A stretch of DNA of 64,000 bases from assembly GCF_000308615.1 (NCBI RefSeq), contig NZ_BAGB01000047.1, positions 186,001 through 250,000 on the forward strand. The letters run 5' to 3'. Below the pieces are notes generated by a model. That model made no database searches and was not told where the DNA came from. It saw only the letters and a list, made by a program, of their open reading frames with translations. The DNA comes from Nocardia jiangxiensis NBRC 101359 (GTDB taxonomy: Bacteria; Actinomycetota; Actinomycetes; Mycobacteriales; Mycobacteriaceae). The position numbers and the translations under genes were made by a program. Positions 22,810-31,153 of this stretch are shown here, one piece after another (position 1 is the first letter of the stretch; each line of letters begins with the position of its first letter).

Positions 22810-24317
22810 CCGGCGTGCCGAAGACGTTGCCCGACATGACATTCGAGCCCGTGCCCGACGAATTCCTGCTCGCGGGCAACTGGAAGCACGGCGCGGGCCC
22901 CGCGACCAGCGTGATCGATCCGGCGACCGGATCCGAGTTGCAGCGGGTCGGGCACGCAGGCGTCGAGGACGTCGACGCGGCGGTGCGCGCCGGTGCTGCG
23001 GCGGCCGCCGACCCGGCCTGGCGCGGGCTGCTGCCGCACCAGCGGGCCACCTACCTGCACCGGATCGGAGCCGCCATTGAGGGGGCGGCCCCGCGCCTGG
23101 CACTGTTGCAGAGCTACAACACCGGCAAGACGCTCACCGAGACCAGCGCCCTGGTTACCAGCGCCGCCAACACTTTTCGCTATTTCGCGGCCGTGCTGGA
23201 GACCTCCGACGAGGATCTGACCACGCCGCGCGGCCCGTACCTGACGATGAGCGTGCACGAGCCGATCGGCGTGGTCGGCGCGATCACGCCGTGGAACTCC
23301 CCCATCGCCAGTGACGCGCAGAAGATGGCGCCGGCGCTCGCCGCCGGTAACGCCGTGGTGCTGAAACCGGCCGAATGGACGCCGCTGGTGTCGCTGGCCC
23401 TGGCCCGGATCATCGACGAGACCGGGCTACCACCGGGACTGCTGTCGGTGTTGCCCGGCCGAGGATCGGTGGTCGGCGATGCGATCGTCAGACATCCCGG
23501 GGTCGGGAAGGTGAGCTTCACCGGCGGCACCACCACCGGTCGCACGCTCGCGCACGCGGCGGCCGAGAAGCTGATGCCGGTATCGCTGGAGCTGGGCGGC
23601 AAGTCGCCGACCATCGTGCTCGCCGACGCGGATGTCGAGGCGGCCGTGAACGGGGTGCTGTACGGCATCTTCTCCTCGTCGGGACAGAGTTGCATCGCCG
23701 GATCGCGGCTGTTCGTGGACGCCGGAATCTACGAGGAGTTCCTGGACCGGTTGGTCGCGAGGACACAGGCGCTTCGAGTTGGCCCCGGCCGCGAGCCCGG
23801 CGTGCAGGTCGGCCCGCTGGTGCATCACCGGCATCGAGACGCGGTTGCCCGGCACGTCGAGCTGGCCCGTGCCGAAGGTGGCCGAATCCGTTGCGGCGGA
23901 TCGGTTCCCGACGACCCCCGGCTGGCCGAGGGTGCGTACTATCTGCCGACCGTCATCGACGGTCTGGCCAACGACGCGCGGGTGTGCCAGGAGGAGATCT
24001 TCGGCCCGGTGCTGGTGGCGTTGCCGTTTCACGGCGAGGCGGACCTCATCGCGCAGGCGAACGACACCGTCTACGGTCTGGCCGCGGGCATCTGGACCCG
24101 GGACTACCGGCGGGCCTGGCGGCTGGCGCGCGCGCTGCACACCGGCACGGTGTGGATCAACACCTACAAGCAGTTCAGCATTTCCACGCCGTTCGGCGGA
24201 GTCAAGGAGAGCGGATTGTCGGTGGAGAAGGGCCGCACGGGAATTCGCGCCTATTCCCGGCAGAAGAGTATCTATCTGGGCATGGACGAGGCGCCGATCG
24301 CCTGGGCGGAGAGCTGA
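22806..24317 (+). CDS. NAD(P)-dependent aldehyde dehydrogenase
   Basis: 503 residues, usual length. Active-site elements are TPWNSP (Asn) near residue 163, SFTGGTTTGR for cofactor binding, LELGGKSP (general-base Glu) near 262, and SSGQSCIAGSR with the nucleophilic Cys near 296. EEIFGPVL and PFGGVKESG are also present. It could oxidise a semialdehyde from meta-cleavage or from side-chain degradation. It overlaps the transporter gene by four bases. The 115 bases after it hold the operator of the next operon. Confidence 0.92.
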   Translation: MTGVPKTLPDMTFEPVPDEFLLAGNWKHGAGPATSVIDPATGSELQRVGHAGVEDVDAAVRAGAAAAADPAWRGLLPHQRATYLHRIGAAIEGAAPRLALLQSYNTGKTLTETSALVTSAANTFRYFAAVLETSDEDLTTPRGPYLTMSVHEPIGVVGAITPWNSPIASDAQKMAPALAAGNAVVLKPAEWTPLVSLALARIIDETGLPPGLLSVLPGRGSVVGDAIVRHPGVGKVSFTGGTTTGRTLAHAAAEKLMPVSLELGGKSPTIVLADADVEAAVNGVLYGIFSSSGQSCIAGSRLFVDAGIYEEFLDRLVARTQALRVGPGREPGVQVGPLVHHRHRDAVARHVELARAEGGRIRCGGSVPDDPRLAEGAYYLPTVIDGLANDARVCQEEIFGPVLVALPFHGEADLIAQANDTVYGLAAGIWTRDYRRAWRLARALHTGTVWINTYKQFSISTPFGGVKESGLSVEKGRTGIRAYSRQKSIYLGMDEAPIAWAES

Positions 24318-24382
24318 CCTCCCCGTCGCGAGCCGGGTCCGGCCGAACCGGAACCAATTCGCTTCGGGGGCTTGCCGCCCAT

Positions 24383-24402
24383 ATAACTTAGCGCTAAGTT
24401 AT
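24383..24402. promoter_or_regulatory. Operator, perfect 20-base palindrome of TTAGCGCTAA family
   Basis: ATAACTTAGCGCTAAGTTAT is fully self-complementary. It lies 31-50 bases before the extradiol dioxygenase ATG, over the likely promoter. Related sites lie in front of the RidA and transporter genes, which defines a local regulon. Confidence 0.75.
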
Positions 24403-24432
24403 TTACCGCCAAAACAATCTGGAGGCATTCCC

Positions 24433-25428
24433 ATGAACGAGCCGATCGCCCGGCTGCGGGCACTACGCTCGGTGGAACTGCGGACCGTCGCCTGCCCCGA
24501 ATCCGTGGACTTCTACACCGAGATCTGGGGCCTGCGAACTGTCGAGCAGGGCAACGACGTCGCCTGGCTGCGCGGCAGCGGCCCGCAGCATCACGTCCTG
24601 CAGCTCACCGCGGCCGAGCGAAACGGGTTGGGCCGCATAAGTTTCGCCGTGTCCACCCCTGCCGACGTCGACGCCGCCGCGCGCCGCCTCGAACAGCTCG
24701 GCATCCCGATACTCGAGGGCCCCGGCCCCGTGGCGGACGCCGGCGGCGGCTACGGCCTCCGGTTCGCCGATATCGAGGGCCGGGTCATCGAACTGCTCAC
24801 CGGCACCTACGCCGTCGCCGAACTCGGCCGCCACGACGCGGTCCCGGTCGGCGTCACCCACGTGGTGCTCAACACCGTCGACATCGATGCCGCCGTCGCC
24901 TTCTACACCTCGGTGCTCGGCATGCGGGTCTCGGACTGGTCCGAACACCAGATGGCTTTCCTGCGTTGCAATTCCGACCACCACAGCATCGCCTTCAACC
25001 AGGCCGGCTGGACCTCGGTCAACCATGTCGCCTACGAGATGCCCAGCGTCGACCACTTCATGCGCGGCATCGGGCGGCTGCGGCACAGCGGCATCACCCC
25101 GCTGTGGGGTCCGGGGCGGCACGGTCCCGGCGACAACACCTTCTCCTACTTCGCCGATCCGGCCGGGCTGGTCTGTGAATACACCAGCGGTATCGCGCAG
25201 GTCGACGAGGACCGCTGGCTGTGCCGGGTGTGGCGGCGCATTCCGGAACTCTCCGACACCTGGGGAACCGCCGGGCCGCCCTCGCAGCAGACCCGCACCC
25301 ACATGGCGGGGATCGCGGATCCCGGTGCGTTCGAACGCTTTCCGGAACTGCGCGAGCAGATTCCCGGCGCGGTCGAGGCCACCGAGATCGGCACGGACGT
25401 CCGCGTCGCCGCCGCCGGAAAGTACTGA
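24433..25428 (+). CDS. Type I extradiol ring-cleavage dioxygenase (VOC superfamily)
   Basis: 331 residues with two vicinal-oxygen-chelate domains. The C-terminal catalytic domain has iron ligands His in GVTHVVLNTVD near residue 142, His in SVNHVAYEM near 198, and Glu in GLVCEYTSG near 248. The N-terminal domain lacks ligands, as is normal for the BphC/XylE type. It is expected to open a catechol ring next to the hydroxyls. The extension of about 80 residues after the last ligand is longer than usual. GGAGG precedes the ATG. A hydrolase that could process the ring-opened product starts four bases after the stop. Confidence 0.88.
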   Translation: MNEPIARLRALRSVELRTVACPESVDFYTEIWGLRTVEQGNDVAWLRGSGPQHHVLQLTAAERNGLGRISFAVSTPADVDAAARRLEQLGIPILEGPGPVADAGGGYGLRFADIEGRVIELLTGTYAVAELGRHDAVPVGVTHVVLNTVDIDAAVAFYTSVLGMRVSDWSEHQMAFLRCNSDHHSIAFNQAGWTSVNHVAYEMPSVDHFMRGIGRLRHSGITPLWGPGRHGPGDNTFSYFADPAGLVCEYTSGIAQVDEDRWLCRVWRRIPELSDTWGTAGPPSQQTRTHMAGIADPGAFERFPELREQIPGAVEATEIGTDVRVAAAGKY

Positions 25429-25431
25429 GCC

Positions 25432-26217
25432 ATGGCCGATCTGCATGTCACCGAACTGGGGCCGCTCGACGCCCCGCCCATCGTGCTGCTGCACGGAATC
25501 GGCGGCAGCGCCGACACTTTCGCCGCACAGTTCGCCGACTGGGCCGACCGCCTGCACGTCCTGGCCTGGGACGCACCAGGCTACGCGCGCAGCGCCACGC
25601 CCGAAACACCGTGCACCCTGGACGATTACGCCGACCGCGTGGCCGAGCTGATCGCCGACCGCTGCGGCACCGCCCATGTGCTCGGCATGTCCTGGGGCGG
25701 GGTCATCGCGACCCGCCTGGCGTTGCGACACCCCGAACTGCTGCGCAGCTTGATCCTGGGCAGCTCCACCGTCGGCTCGGGCGCCGACCCCTCGGCCGCG
25801 ACGGCGATGCGCGCCCGAGCCGACGAACTCGATGCCGTCGGCGCCACGCGGTTCGCCGCCGCGCGCGCACCGAAACTACTGTCACCGCAGGCGGATCCGC
25901 AGGATGTCGCCGCCGTCGCCGCCGCCATGGCCGCCGCCGTCCGCCCGGACGGGTATCGCGCCGCGGCCGAATCCATGGCCGCCACCGACCACACCGCCGA
26001 CCTGCCGGACGTCGATGTGCCCACCCTCGTGCTGAGCGGCGACCAGGACGGCGTCACCGGGATCGCGGCCGGTCAGGTACTGGCGGGCGGGATCCCGGAC
26101 GCGGTGTTCGTCACCCTGCGCGGGGCCGGACATCTGGCCAATCAGGAGCGGTCCGAGGCGTTCGACGCCTGGGTCGAATCCTTCGTCCACATCACCGAGC
26201 GGTTGCGGAACCGCTAG
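25432..26217 (+). CDS. Alpha/beta hydrolase, probable meta-cleavage product hydrolase
   Basis: 261 residues. Oxyanion segment LLHGIGGSADTF, nucleophile elbow LGMSWGGVIA (Ser near residue 87), acid Asp in VLSGDQDGVT, and His in LRGAGHLANQE. The size and the position straight after an extradiol dioxygenase fit a BphD/MhpC-type C-C hydrolase. An esterase or lactonase role cannot be excluded. Confidence 0.87.
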   Translation: MADLHVTELGPLDAPPIVLLHGIGGSADTFAAQFADWADRLHVLAWDAPGYARSATPETPCTLDDYADRVAELIADRCGTAHVLGMSWGGVIATRLALRHPELLRSLILGSSTVGSGADPSAATAMRARADELDAVGATRFAAARAPKLLSPQADPQDVAAVAAAMAAAVRPDGYRAAAESMAATDHTADLPDVDVPTLVLSGDQDGVTGIAAGQVLAGGIPDAVFVTLRGAGHLANQERSEAFDAWVESFVHITERLRNR

Positions 26218-26236
26218 AACAACAAGGAGATTCATC

Positions 26237-26737
26237 ATGGATTACACGACATCGGACCTGGCCGAGTTCACCGATTCGCTGGTGCTGACCCGCGCCAGCC
26301 GGCACGAGGACTGGGACGCCCTGGGCTTCCAGGCCAAGGCCGGAGACCGGTTCCGTCGCGCCCAGATCCGCTACGTCGGCTCCGGCGCGACCGGTAACCA
26401 CGACGACGACCAGCGCATCATCGCCTCGGAGGGCTTCACCTTCTCCAATATGATGCTGCCCCCGGGCGCCGAAGGTCCCGAGCACACCCATCACGACGCC
26501 GAGGAGGCGTTCTTCGTGCTCGAGGGTGAGATCGAGGTCGGCGTGCACCGCGACGGCAAGGTCGAGACGCGCACCCTCGGTTACCGCGACATGATCGTGG
26601 TACCCGCCGGCGTGCCGCGCAGCCTGAAGAACAACGGCGAGGCCACCGCGCTGTTCTGCGTCATCATCGGCACCCGCAAGCCCCAGGTCCCCACCTACCC
26701 GGAGACCTCGGCGATGCACGGAATCACGCGCGACTGA
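26237..26737 (+). CDS. Cupin-domain protein
   Basis: 166 residues with one cupin barrel. Motif 1 is PEHTHHDAEEAFFVLEGEIEVGV, with His and Glu metal ligands; motif 2 is GYRDMIVVPAGVPRSLKN, which lacks the usual His. A metal site with three or fewer ligands is expected. The AAGGAGA site is strong. It lies between the hydrolase and an SDR whose ATG overlaps its stop (TGATG). It could be an isomerase, decarboxylase or dioxygenase; function not assignable. Confidence 0.8.
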   Translation: MDYTTSDLAEFTDSLVLTRASRHEDWDALGFQAKAGDRFRRAQIRYVGSGATGNHDDDQRIIASEGFTFSNMMLPPGAEGPEHTHHDAEEAFFVLEGEIEVGVHRDGKVETRTLGYRDMIVVPAGVPRSLKNNGEATALFCVIIGTRKPQVPTYPETSAMHGITRD

Positions 26738-27486
26738 TGTTGGCGGGCAGGACGATTCTGATCACCGGGGCCGGTCGCGGCCTGGGCCGGGCGATCGCGA
26801 CCCGGCTCTCCGCCGACCACGCCACCCTGTGGCTGGCGGATGTGCGCACGGACTGGGGCGAGGATGCCGCCGCCGAACTGCGCGCCGCGGGCGCGGACGC
26901 GCGGTTCGTCCCGGTCGATCTGCTCGACGAGGAATCGGTGGACGCGATGTTCGCGACCATCGCCGCCGCCGGACCGCTGTACGGCGTGGTCAACAACGCC
27001 GCGCTCGCGGATGGCGTGGGCGGCAAGGCAATTCACGAACTCTCGGCCGCCGACTGGGACCGGGTGGTCGGGGTCAACCTGCGCGGCACCTTCCTGGTGA
27101 CGCGTGGCGCGGCACGGGCGCTCATCGCCGCCGGTGCGGGCGGGCGGATCGTATCGATCGGCTCGGATGCGGCCCGGTACGGATCGCCGCGCCTGACCCA
27201 CTACATCGCCGCCAAGGGCGGGGTGGCCGCGCTGACCCGCACCGCGGCCCGCGACCTCGGACCACACGGCATCACCGTCAACACGGTGTCGCCGGGGCTG
27301 ACCGAGAGCGAGTCCGCCGCGTTCGTGCCCGCGGACCGGCACGAACTGTACCGGCTGAACCGGGCGTTGGACCGGCCACAGCAACCCGCCGATCTGGTCG
27401 GCGCGGTCGCCTTCCTGCTCGGCCCGGAGGCCGGGTACATCACCGGCCAGGAACTGGTCGTCGACGGCGGATTCGTCCTGCACTGA
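26737..27486 (+). CDS. Short-chain dehydrogenase/reductase
   Basis: 249 residues, classical SDR. Cofactor motif TGAGRGLGRAIA; NNAA at residue 86; catalytic Ser in IVSIGSDAARYG; and Tyr/Lys in HYIAAKGGVAAL. The C-terminal VNTVSPGLTESES is also standard. An Asp-containing LWLADVRTD after beta 2 suggests NAD preference. Translation is coupled to the cupin gene. A dihydrodiol or hydroxyacyl dehydrogenase role is possible. Confidence 0.87.
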   Translation: MLAGRTILITGAGRGLGRAIATRLSADHATLWLADVRTDWGEDAAAELRAAGADARFVPVDLLDEESVDAMFATIAAAGPLYGVVNNAALADGVGGKAIHELSAADWDRVVGVNLRGTFLVTRGAARALIAAGAGGRIVSIGSDAARYGSPRLTHYIAAKGGVAALTRTAARDLGPHGITVNTVSPGLTESESAAFVPADRHELYRLNRALDRPQQPADLVGAVAFLLGPEAGYITGQELVVDGGFVLH

Positions 27487-27510
27487 CGGCACGGAAGGAA
27501 TACGGACACA

Positions 27511-28293
27511 ATGGATCTGAACATCGGTGGCCGCACCTATCTGGTGACCGGCGGTAGTTCCGGGGTGGGCGCGGCCACGGTCGCGCTGCTGCTGGAGGAG
27601 GGTGCGAACGTCGTCACCTGCGCCCGTGACGTCGAGCGGCTGCGTGCGGTCGTCGGTGCGCTGCCCGGCGCCGAGCGCGTGTACGCCGCCGCCTGCGACG
27701 TGCGGGACACCGCCGCGGTCGACGCCCTGGTCGAGGCCGGAGCCGAACGTTTCGGTGGGCTGGACGGTGTGGTCAACAATGCCGGGAAATCGCGGATGGT
27801 CCCGAGAGCCCGAGCGGGACTCGATGATTGGCGCGACGAACTCGACCTCAAGTTCGCCAGTGTGCTCAACACCGTGGAGGCCGCACTGCCGCTGCTGCGC
27901 CGCTCCCCCGTGCCCGCCATCGTCAACATCAACGCCGTTCTGGCCCGGCAGCCCGAACCCCGGCTGGTGACCACCGGCGCCGCCCGCGCCGGACTGCTGA
28001 ATCTCACCAAATCGATGTCGATCGAATTCGCGCCCGAAGGTATCCGGGTGAACACGGTCGCGCTCGGGTTGGTGGACACCGGCCAGTGGCGCCGACGTTA
28101 CGAAGAGTCCGGTGGCACTGCGACTTTCGCCGAATGGGAGGCGGAGATCGCCGCCGACCGCGGCATCGGCCTGGGCCGGTTCGGCCACGCCGAGGAGGTC
28201 GCGGCCATGATCGTCACCCTGTTGTCCCCGCGCTCGTCCTATGTGACCGGCGCTGTTCTCGACGTCTGTGGCGGCGTCGCCCGGTACATGTGA
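27511..28293 (+). CDS. SDR-fold protein without the catalytic Tyr-Lys pair
   Basis: 260 residues with a good Rossmann motif, TGGSSGVGAATVALL, and NNAG at about residue 90. Where classical SDRs have YxxxK, this protein reads TTGAARAGLLNLTKS, so Thr and Arg stand at the Tyr and Lys positions. The upstream Ser is replaced too (VNINAVLARQ). Proteins of this subtype recur in aromatic catabolic clusters. It either uses a different proton relay or is not an oxidoreductase. GGAAGG precedes the ATG. Confidence 0.83.
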   Translation: MDLNIGGRTYLVTGGSSGVGAATVALLLEEGANVVTCARDVERLRAVVGALPGAERVYAAACDVRDTAAVDALVEAGAERFGGLDGVVNNAGKSRMVPRARAGLDDWRDELDLKFASVLNTVEAALPLLRRSPVPAIVNINAVLARQPEPRLVTTGAARAGLLNLTKSMSIEFAPEGIRVNTVALGLVDTGQWRRRYEESGGTATFAEWEAEIAADRGIGLGRFGHAEEVAAMIVTLLSPRSSYVTGAVLDVCGGVARYM

Positions 28294-28307
28294 GAGGAGC
28301 CCGAACA

Positions 28308-29939
28308 GTGCGCCGAAATGGTGGAGACCTGCTGGTGCAGGTGTTGCGAGAGGCCGGTGTGGACACCGTCTTCGGCATCGTGTCCGTACACAATCAGCCG
28401 CTGGTGGAGGCGGTCGCGCGGGAACTGCGGTTCGTGCCGGTGCGCCACGAGGCCACGGCGGTCAACGCCGCGGACGGATACGCCCGTGCGAGCGGTGGAT
28501 TGGGCTGCGCGCTCACCAGCACCGGCACCGGTGCGGGCAATGCGGCGGGGGCGCTGGTCGAATCCCTTTCCGCGGGAACATCGGTGCTGCATGTGACCGG
28601 TCAGGTGGAGAGCCGATACCTGGGATCGGGCCGGGGATTCATCCACGAGACCAAGGATCAGCTCGGCATGTTGCAGGCCGTGTCGGCCTATGCCGCAACG
28701 ATTCTCGACTCCGCAACGGCAGGTAAGACGCTGCGGGACGGGGTCGTGCGGGCGCTGTCGCGGCCGGGCGGTCCGGTCAGTGTCGAATGGCCGATCGACC
28801 TGCAATACGCCGAGCAGGAGATCACCGCCGAGGAACTGGTTGTCCCGCAAGCCCCCGGTCCGGACGCCGGACACCTCGAGGCCGCGCTCGCGGCGCTGGC
28901 GGCCGCGCGACGACCGGTGGTCTGGGCCGGCGGCGGTGTCGCCCGCGCGGGCGCGGAACTGCTTGCGCTGGTCGAACACTGGGGCGTGCCGCTGCTGACC
29001 AGCAACTCGGGCCGCGGCGCGGTTCCCGAGGATCACCCGTTGTGCATCGGCAACTACGGCACCTCGCCCGCGGGCAGGGAGTTGCTCGGCGAGGCCGACC
29101 TGTTGCTCTCCCTCGGAACGCATTTCCGTTCCAACGAGACCGGCGACTACAGCATGCCGGTGCCCGCCGTGCACGTGCAGGTGGATCTCGATCCGGCGGC
29201 CAACGGCCGGGTGTACCCGGCGACCGTGCCGGTGACCGGCGACATCGGCGAATTCCTGCACGCTGTCATCGAATCCGGCCGCCTCACGCCCGCCGACGCC
29301 GAATGGACCGAACGCGCTCGCACGACCCGCGAACGAGTACGGGCAGCGCAGCGGCACGGACTCGGCGACCACGCCCTACTGTCCGACGCCGTGCGCGCCG
29401 CGCTCCCTCGGGACGCGGTGATCGCCCGGGACGTCACCATCGCGTCCAGTTCGTGGGGCAACCGGCTGCTGCCGATCTACGACCCGCGCGCCAATGTGTT
29501 CCCGCGCGGTGGCGGTATCGGGCAGGGCCTGGGCATGGCGCTCGGCGCGGCGCTGGCCGACGAGACCCGCCCGACATTGGCGTTGTGCGGCGACGGCGGG
29601 CTGGCGGTGCACTTCGGCGAGATCCTGACCATGGCGCAGGAGAAGCCGTGGCTGGTACTGCTCGTGTGCAACGACGGCGGTTACGGGGTGCTGCGAAATA
29701 TGCAGCGGGCCAATGGGACTCATACGTACGCGGTGGATCTGGTGAATCCGGACTTCGCGCTGCTCGCGGAGTCGATCGGGGTTCCGTACCGCCGCATCGA
29801 GAGCGCGGATCAGGCGGTCGCAGTGCTGGCGGAGGGCGCGAGCCTGCAAGCGCCCGTGATCGTCGAGGTCGATCTGGTGGCGTACGGGCCGATGCGGACG
29901 GCGTTCACGCCGCCGGTGTCGGTGCCGACGGAGTCCTGA
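28308..29939 (+). CDS. Thiamine diphosphate-dependent enzyme (acetolactate synthase/benzoylformate decarboxylase-like)
   Basis: 543 residues with the three domains of the POX/ALS family. The N-terminal PYR domain has the activating Glu in VPVRHEATAVNAADGYARAS near residue 49. The C-terminal domain has the ThDP/Mg motif GDGGLAVHFGE and NDGGYG. The GTG at 28308 follows GAGAGGAG; an ATG at 28318 is in another frame. Such enzymes decarboxylate 2-oxo acids or cleave or make C-C bonds next to carbonyls. Benzoylformate decarboxylase is similar in size. The substrate may be a 2-oxo acid from the neighbouring ring-cleavage steps (inference). Confidence 0.85.
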   Translation: MRRNGGDLLVQVLREAGVDTVFGIVSVHNQPLVEAVARELRFVPVRHEATAVNAADGYARASGGLGCALTSTGTGAGNAAGALVESLSAGTSVLHVTGQVESRYLGSGRGFIHETKDQLGMLQAVSAYAATILDSATAGKTLRDGVVRALSRPGGPVSVEWPIDLQYAEQEITAEELVVPQAPGPDAGHLEAALAALAAARRPVVWAGGGVARAGAELLALVEHWGVPLLTSNSGRGAVPEDHPLCIGNYGTSPAGRELLGEADLLLSLGTHFRSNETGDYSMPVPAVHVQVDLDPAANGRVYPATVPVTGDIGEFLHAVIESGRLTPADAEWTERARTTRERVRAAQRHGLGDHALLSDAVRAALPRDAVIARDVTIASSSWGNRLLPIYDPRANVFPRGGGIGQGLGMALGAALADETRPTLALCGDGGLAVHFGEILTMAQEKPWLVLLVCNDGGYGVLRNMQRANGTHTYAVDLVNPDFALLAESIGVPYRRIESADQAVAVLAEGASLQAPVIVEVDLVAYGPMRTAFTPPVSVPTES

Positions 29940-30922
29940 TGGGGACGCGGGAAGAGGTCACCGGTATGGGACTCGAAACCCTCGAGCTGGTAGTGCGCCA
30001 GCTGCGCTGGGAGGCGCGCGATGTCGTATCCGTCCGGCTGGAAGACGCCGACGGCGAGACCCTCCCCGGCTGGACCCCGGGCGCACACATCGATCTGCAC
30101 CTGGCCAACGGTCTGATCAGGCAGTACTCCCTCTGCGGCGACCCCGCCGACAAAACCGGATACCGCATCGCCGTACATCTCGCCCCCGCCTCCCGAGGCG
30201 GCTCCCGCTATGTGCACGAGAACCTGCGGCCCGGCCAGCCGATAACAATCAGCTTGCCGCGCAACAACTTCGAGATGCTCGACGCGCCGAACTACCTGTT
30301 CCTCGCCGGCGGTATCGGCATCACGCCGCTGCTCGGCATGATCGGCGAGGCACAGCGGCGCGGCGCGGACTGGGAACTGCACTACGGCGGACGCACCCGC
30401 GCCGCGCTCGCCTTCCTCGACGAGCTCCGGCCGCACGGCGAGCGCGTGCACATCCTCAGCGAGGACCGCGAGGGCAGACTCGACCTACCCGGGCTGCTCG
30501 GCGAATCACGTTCCAGCACACTGGTTTACAGTTGCGGACCGGAGGGTATGCTGACCGCCGTCGAGCAGTTCGGCTCGGCCTGGCCCGAGGGTACGGTCCG
30601 CCTGGAGCGTTTCGCACCCACTACTCGGTCCACCCCGGACGACGCCGCGGGCGAGCAGCCGGTGCGGGTGGTGTGCCGACGTTCCGGCGTCACCGCCACC
30701 GCCGCCCCGGGGTGCAGCATCCTCGACACCCTCGAAGATGCCGGTGTCGAGGTGCCCAGTTCCTGCCGCGAGGGCATCTGCGGCAGCTGCGAAACCACTG
30801 TGCTGCAAGGCATTCCGGACCATCGCGACGATGTGTTGTCCAGCGCCGAACAGGCGGCCGGGAAAACCATGATGATCTGCGTCTCCCGGGCGCTCACCGA
30901 CGAGCTCGTGCTCGACCTCTAG
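29939..30922 (+). CDS. Rieske oxygenase reductase (phthalate dioxygenase reductase/VanB type)
   Basis: 327 residues in the order flavin domain, NAD domain, 2Fe-2S ferredoxin. The flavin motif is RQYSLCGDP, with GGIGITPLLGM for NAD binding and YSCGPEGML near the end of that domain. The C-terminal plant-type cluster is CREGICGSCETTVLQG with a fourth Cys in MMICVSRA. It supplies electrons to the Rieske oxygenase at 31153. The ATG at 29939 overlaps the previous stop as TGATG and has GGAG at the right spacing; ATG 29966 is an alternative. Confidence 0.92.
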   Translation: MGTREEVTGMGLETLELVVRQLRWEARDVVSVRLEDADGETLPGWTPGAHIDLHLANGLIRQYSLCGDPADKTGYRIAVHLAPASRGGSRYVHENLRPGQPITISLPRNNFEMLDAPNYLFLAGGIGITPLLGMIGEAQRRGADWELHYGGRTRAALAFLDELRPHGERVHILSEDREGRLDLPGLLGESRSSTLVYSCGPEGMLTAVEQFGSAWPEGTVRLERFAPTTRSTPDDAAGEQPVRVVCRRSGVTATAAPGCSILDTLEDAGVEVPSSCREGICGSCETTVLQGIPDHRDDVLSSAEQAAGKTMMICVSRALTDELVLDL

Positions 30923-30931
30923 GAGAATCGA

Positions 30932-31153
30932 ATGAACGACCAGTACCTGCTCATCCACCAGGCTCGCACCGGCGAACCCACACCGTACGAAATGAAGCTG
31001 GCCGGGGCCATCGAAGAAGTCTTCGGCGGCGGCAGCCACACCCTCGACGCCCTGGTGGCCGGCCTCAACGGCCGCAGCATCTACGCGCCCGACGGCCAGG
31101 CGTGGACCGCCGAATCCTTCACCACCGAAATCGCACGGCTGGGAGCCCGCTGA
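30932..31153 (+). CDS. Small Rieske-associated protein (recombinase-like helix-turn-helix type)
   Basis: 73 residues beginning MNDQYLLIHQARTGEPTPYEMKLAGAIEEVF, then LDALVAGLNGRSIYAPDGQAWTAESFTTEIARLG. From memory it resembles short proteins described as having a recombinase-like helix-turn-helix, often encoded between a Rieske reductase and oxygenase in actinobacteria. The WTAESF part does recall the DNA-reading helix of such domains. AGGAG precedes the ATG, and its stop overlaps the oxygenase start (TGATG). A role in oxygenase function or regulation is not established. Confidence 0.7.
   Translation: MNDQYLLIHQARTGEPTPYEMKLAGAIEEVFGGGSHTLDALVAGLNGRSIYAPDGQAWTAESFTTEIARLGAR

Noticed and set aside
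21519..24317. A 932-codon frame that joins part of the MFS region to the aldehyde dehydrogenase
   Set aside because: Only the part from 22806 on is dehydrogenase. The first 429 codons are an out-of-frame reading of the transporter. The real start is the ATG at 22806.
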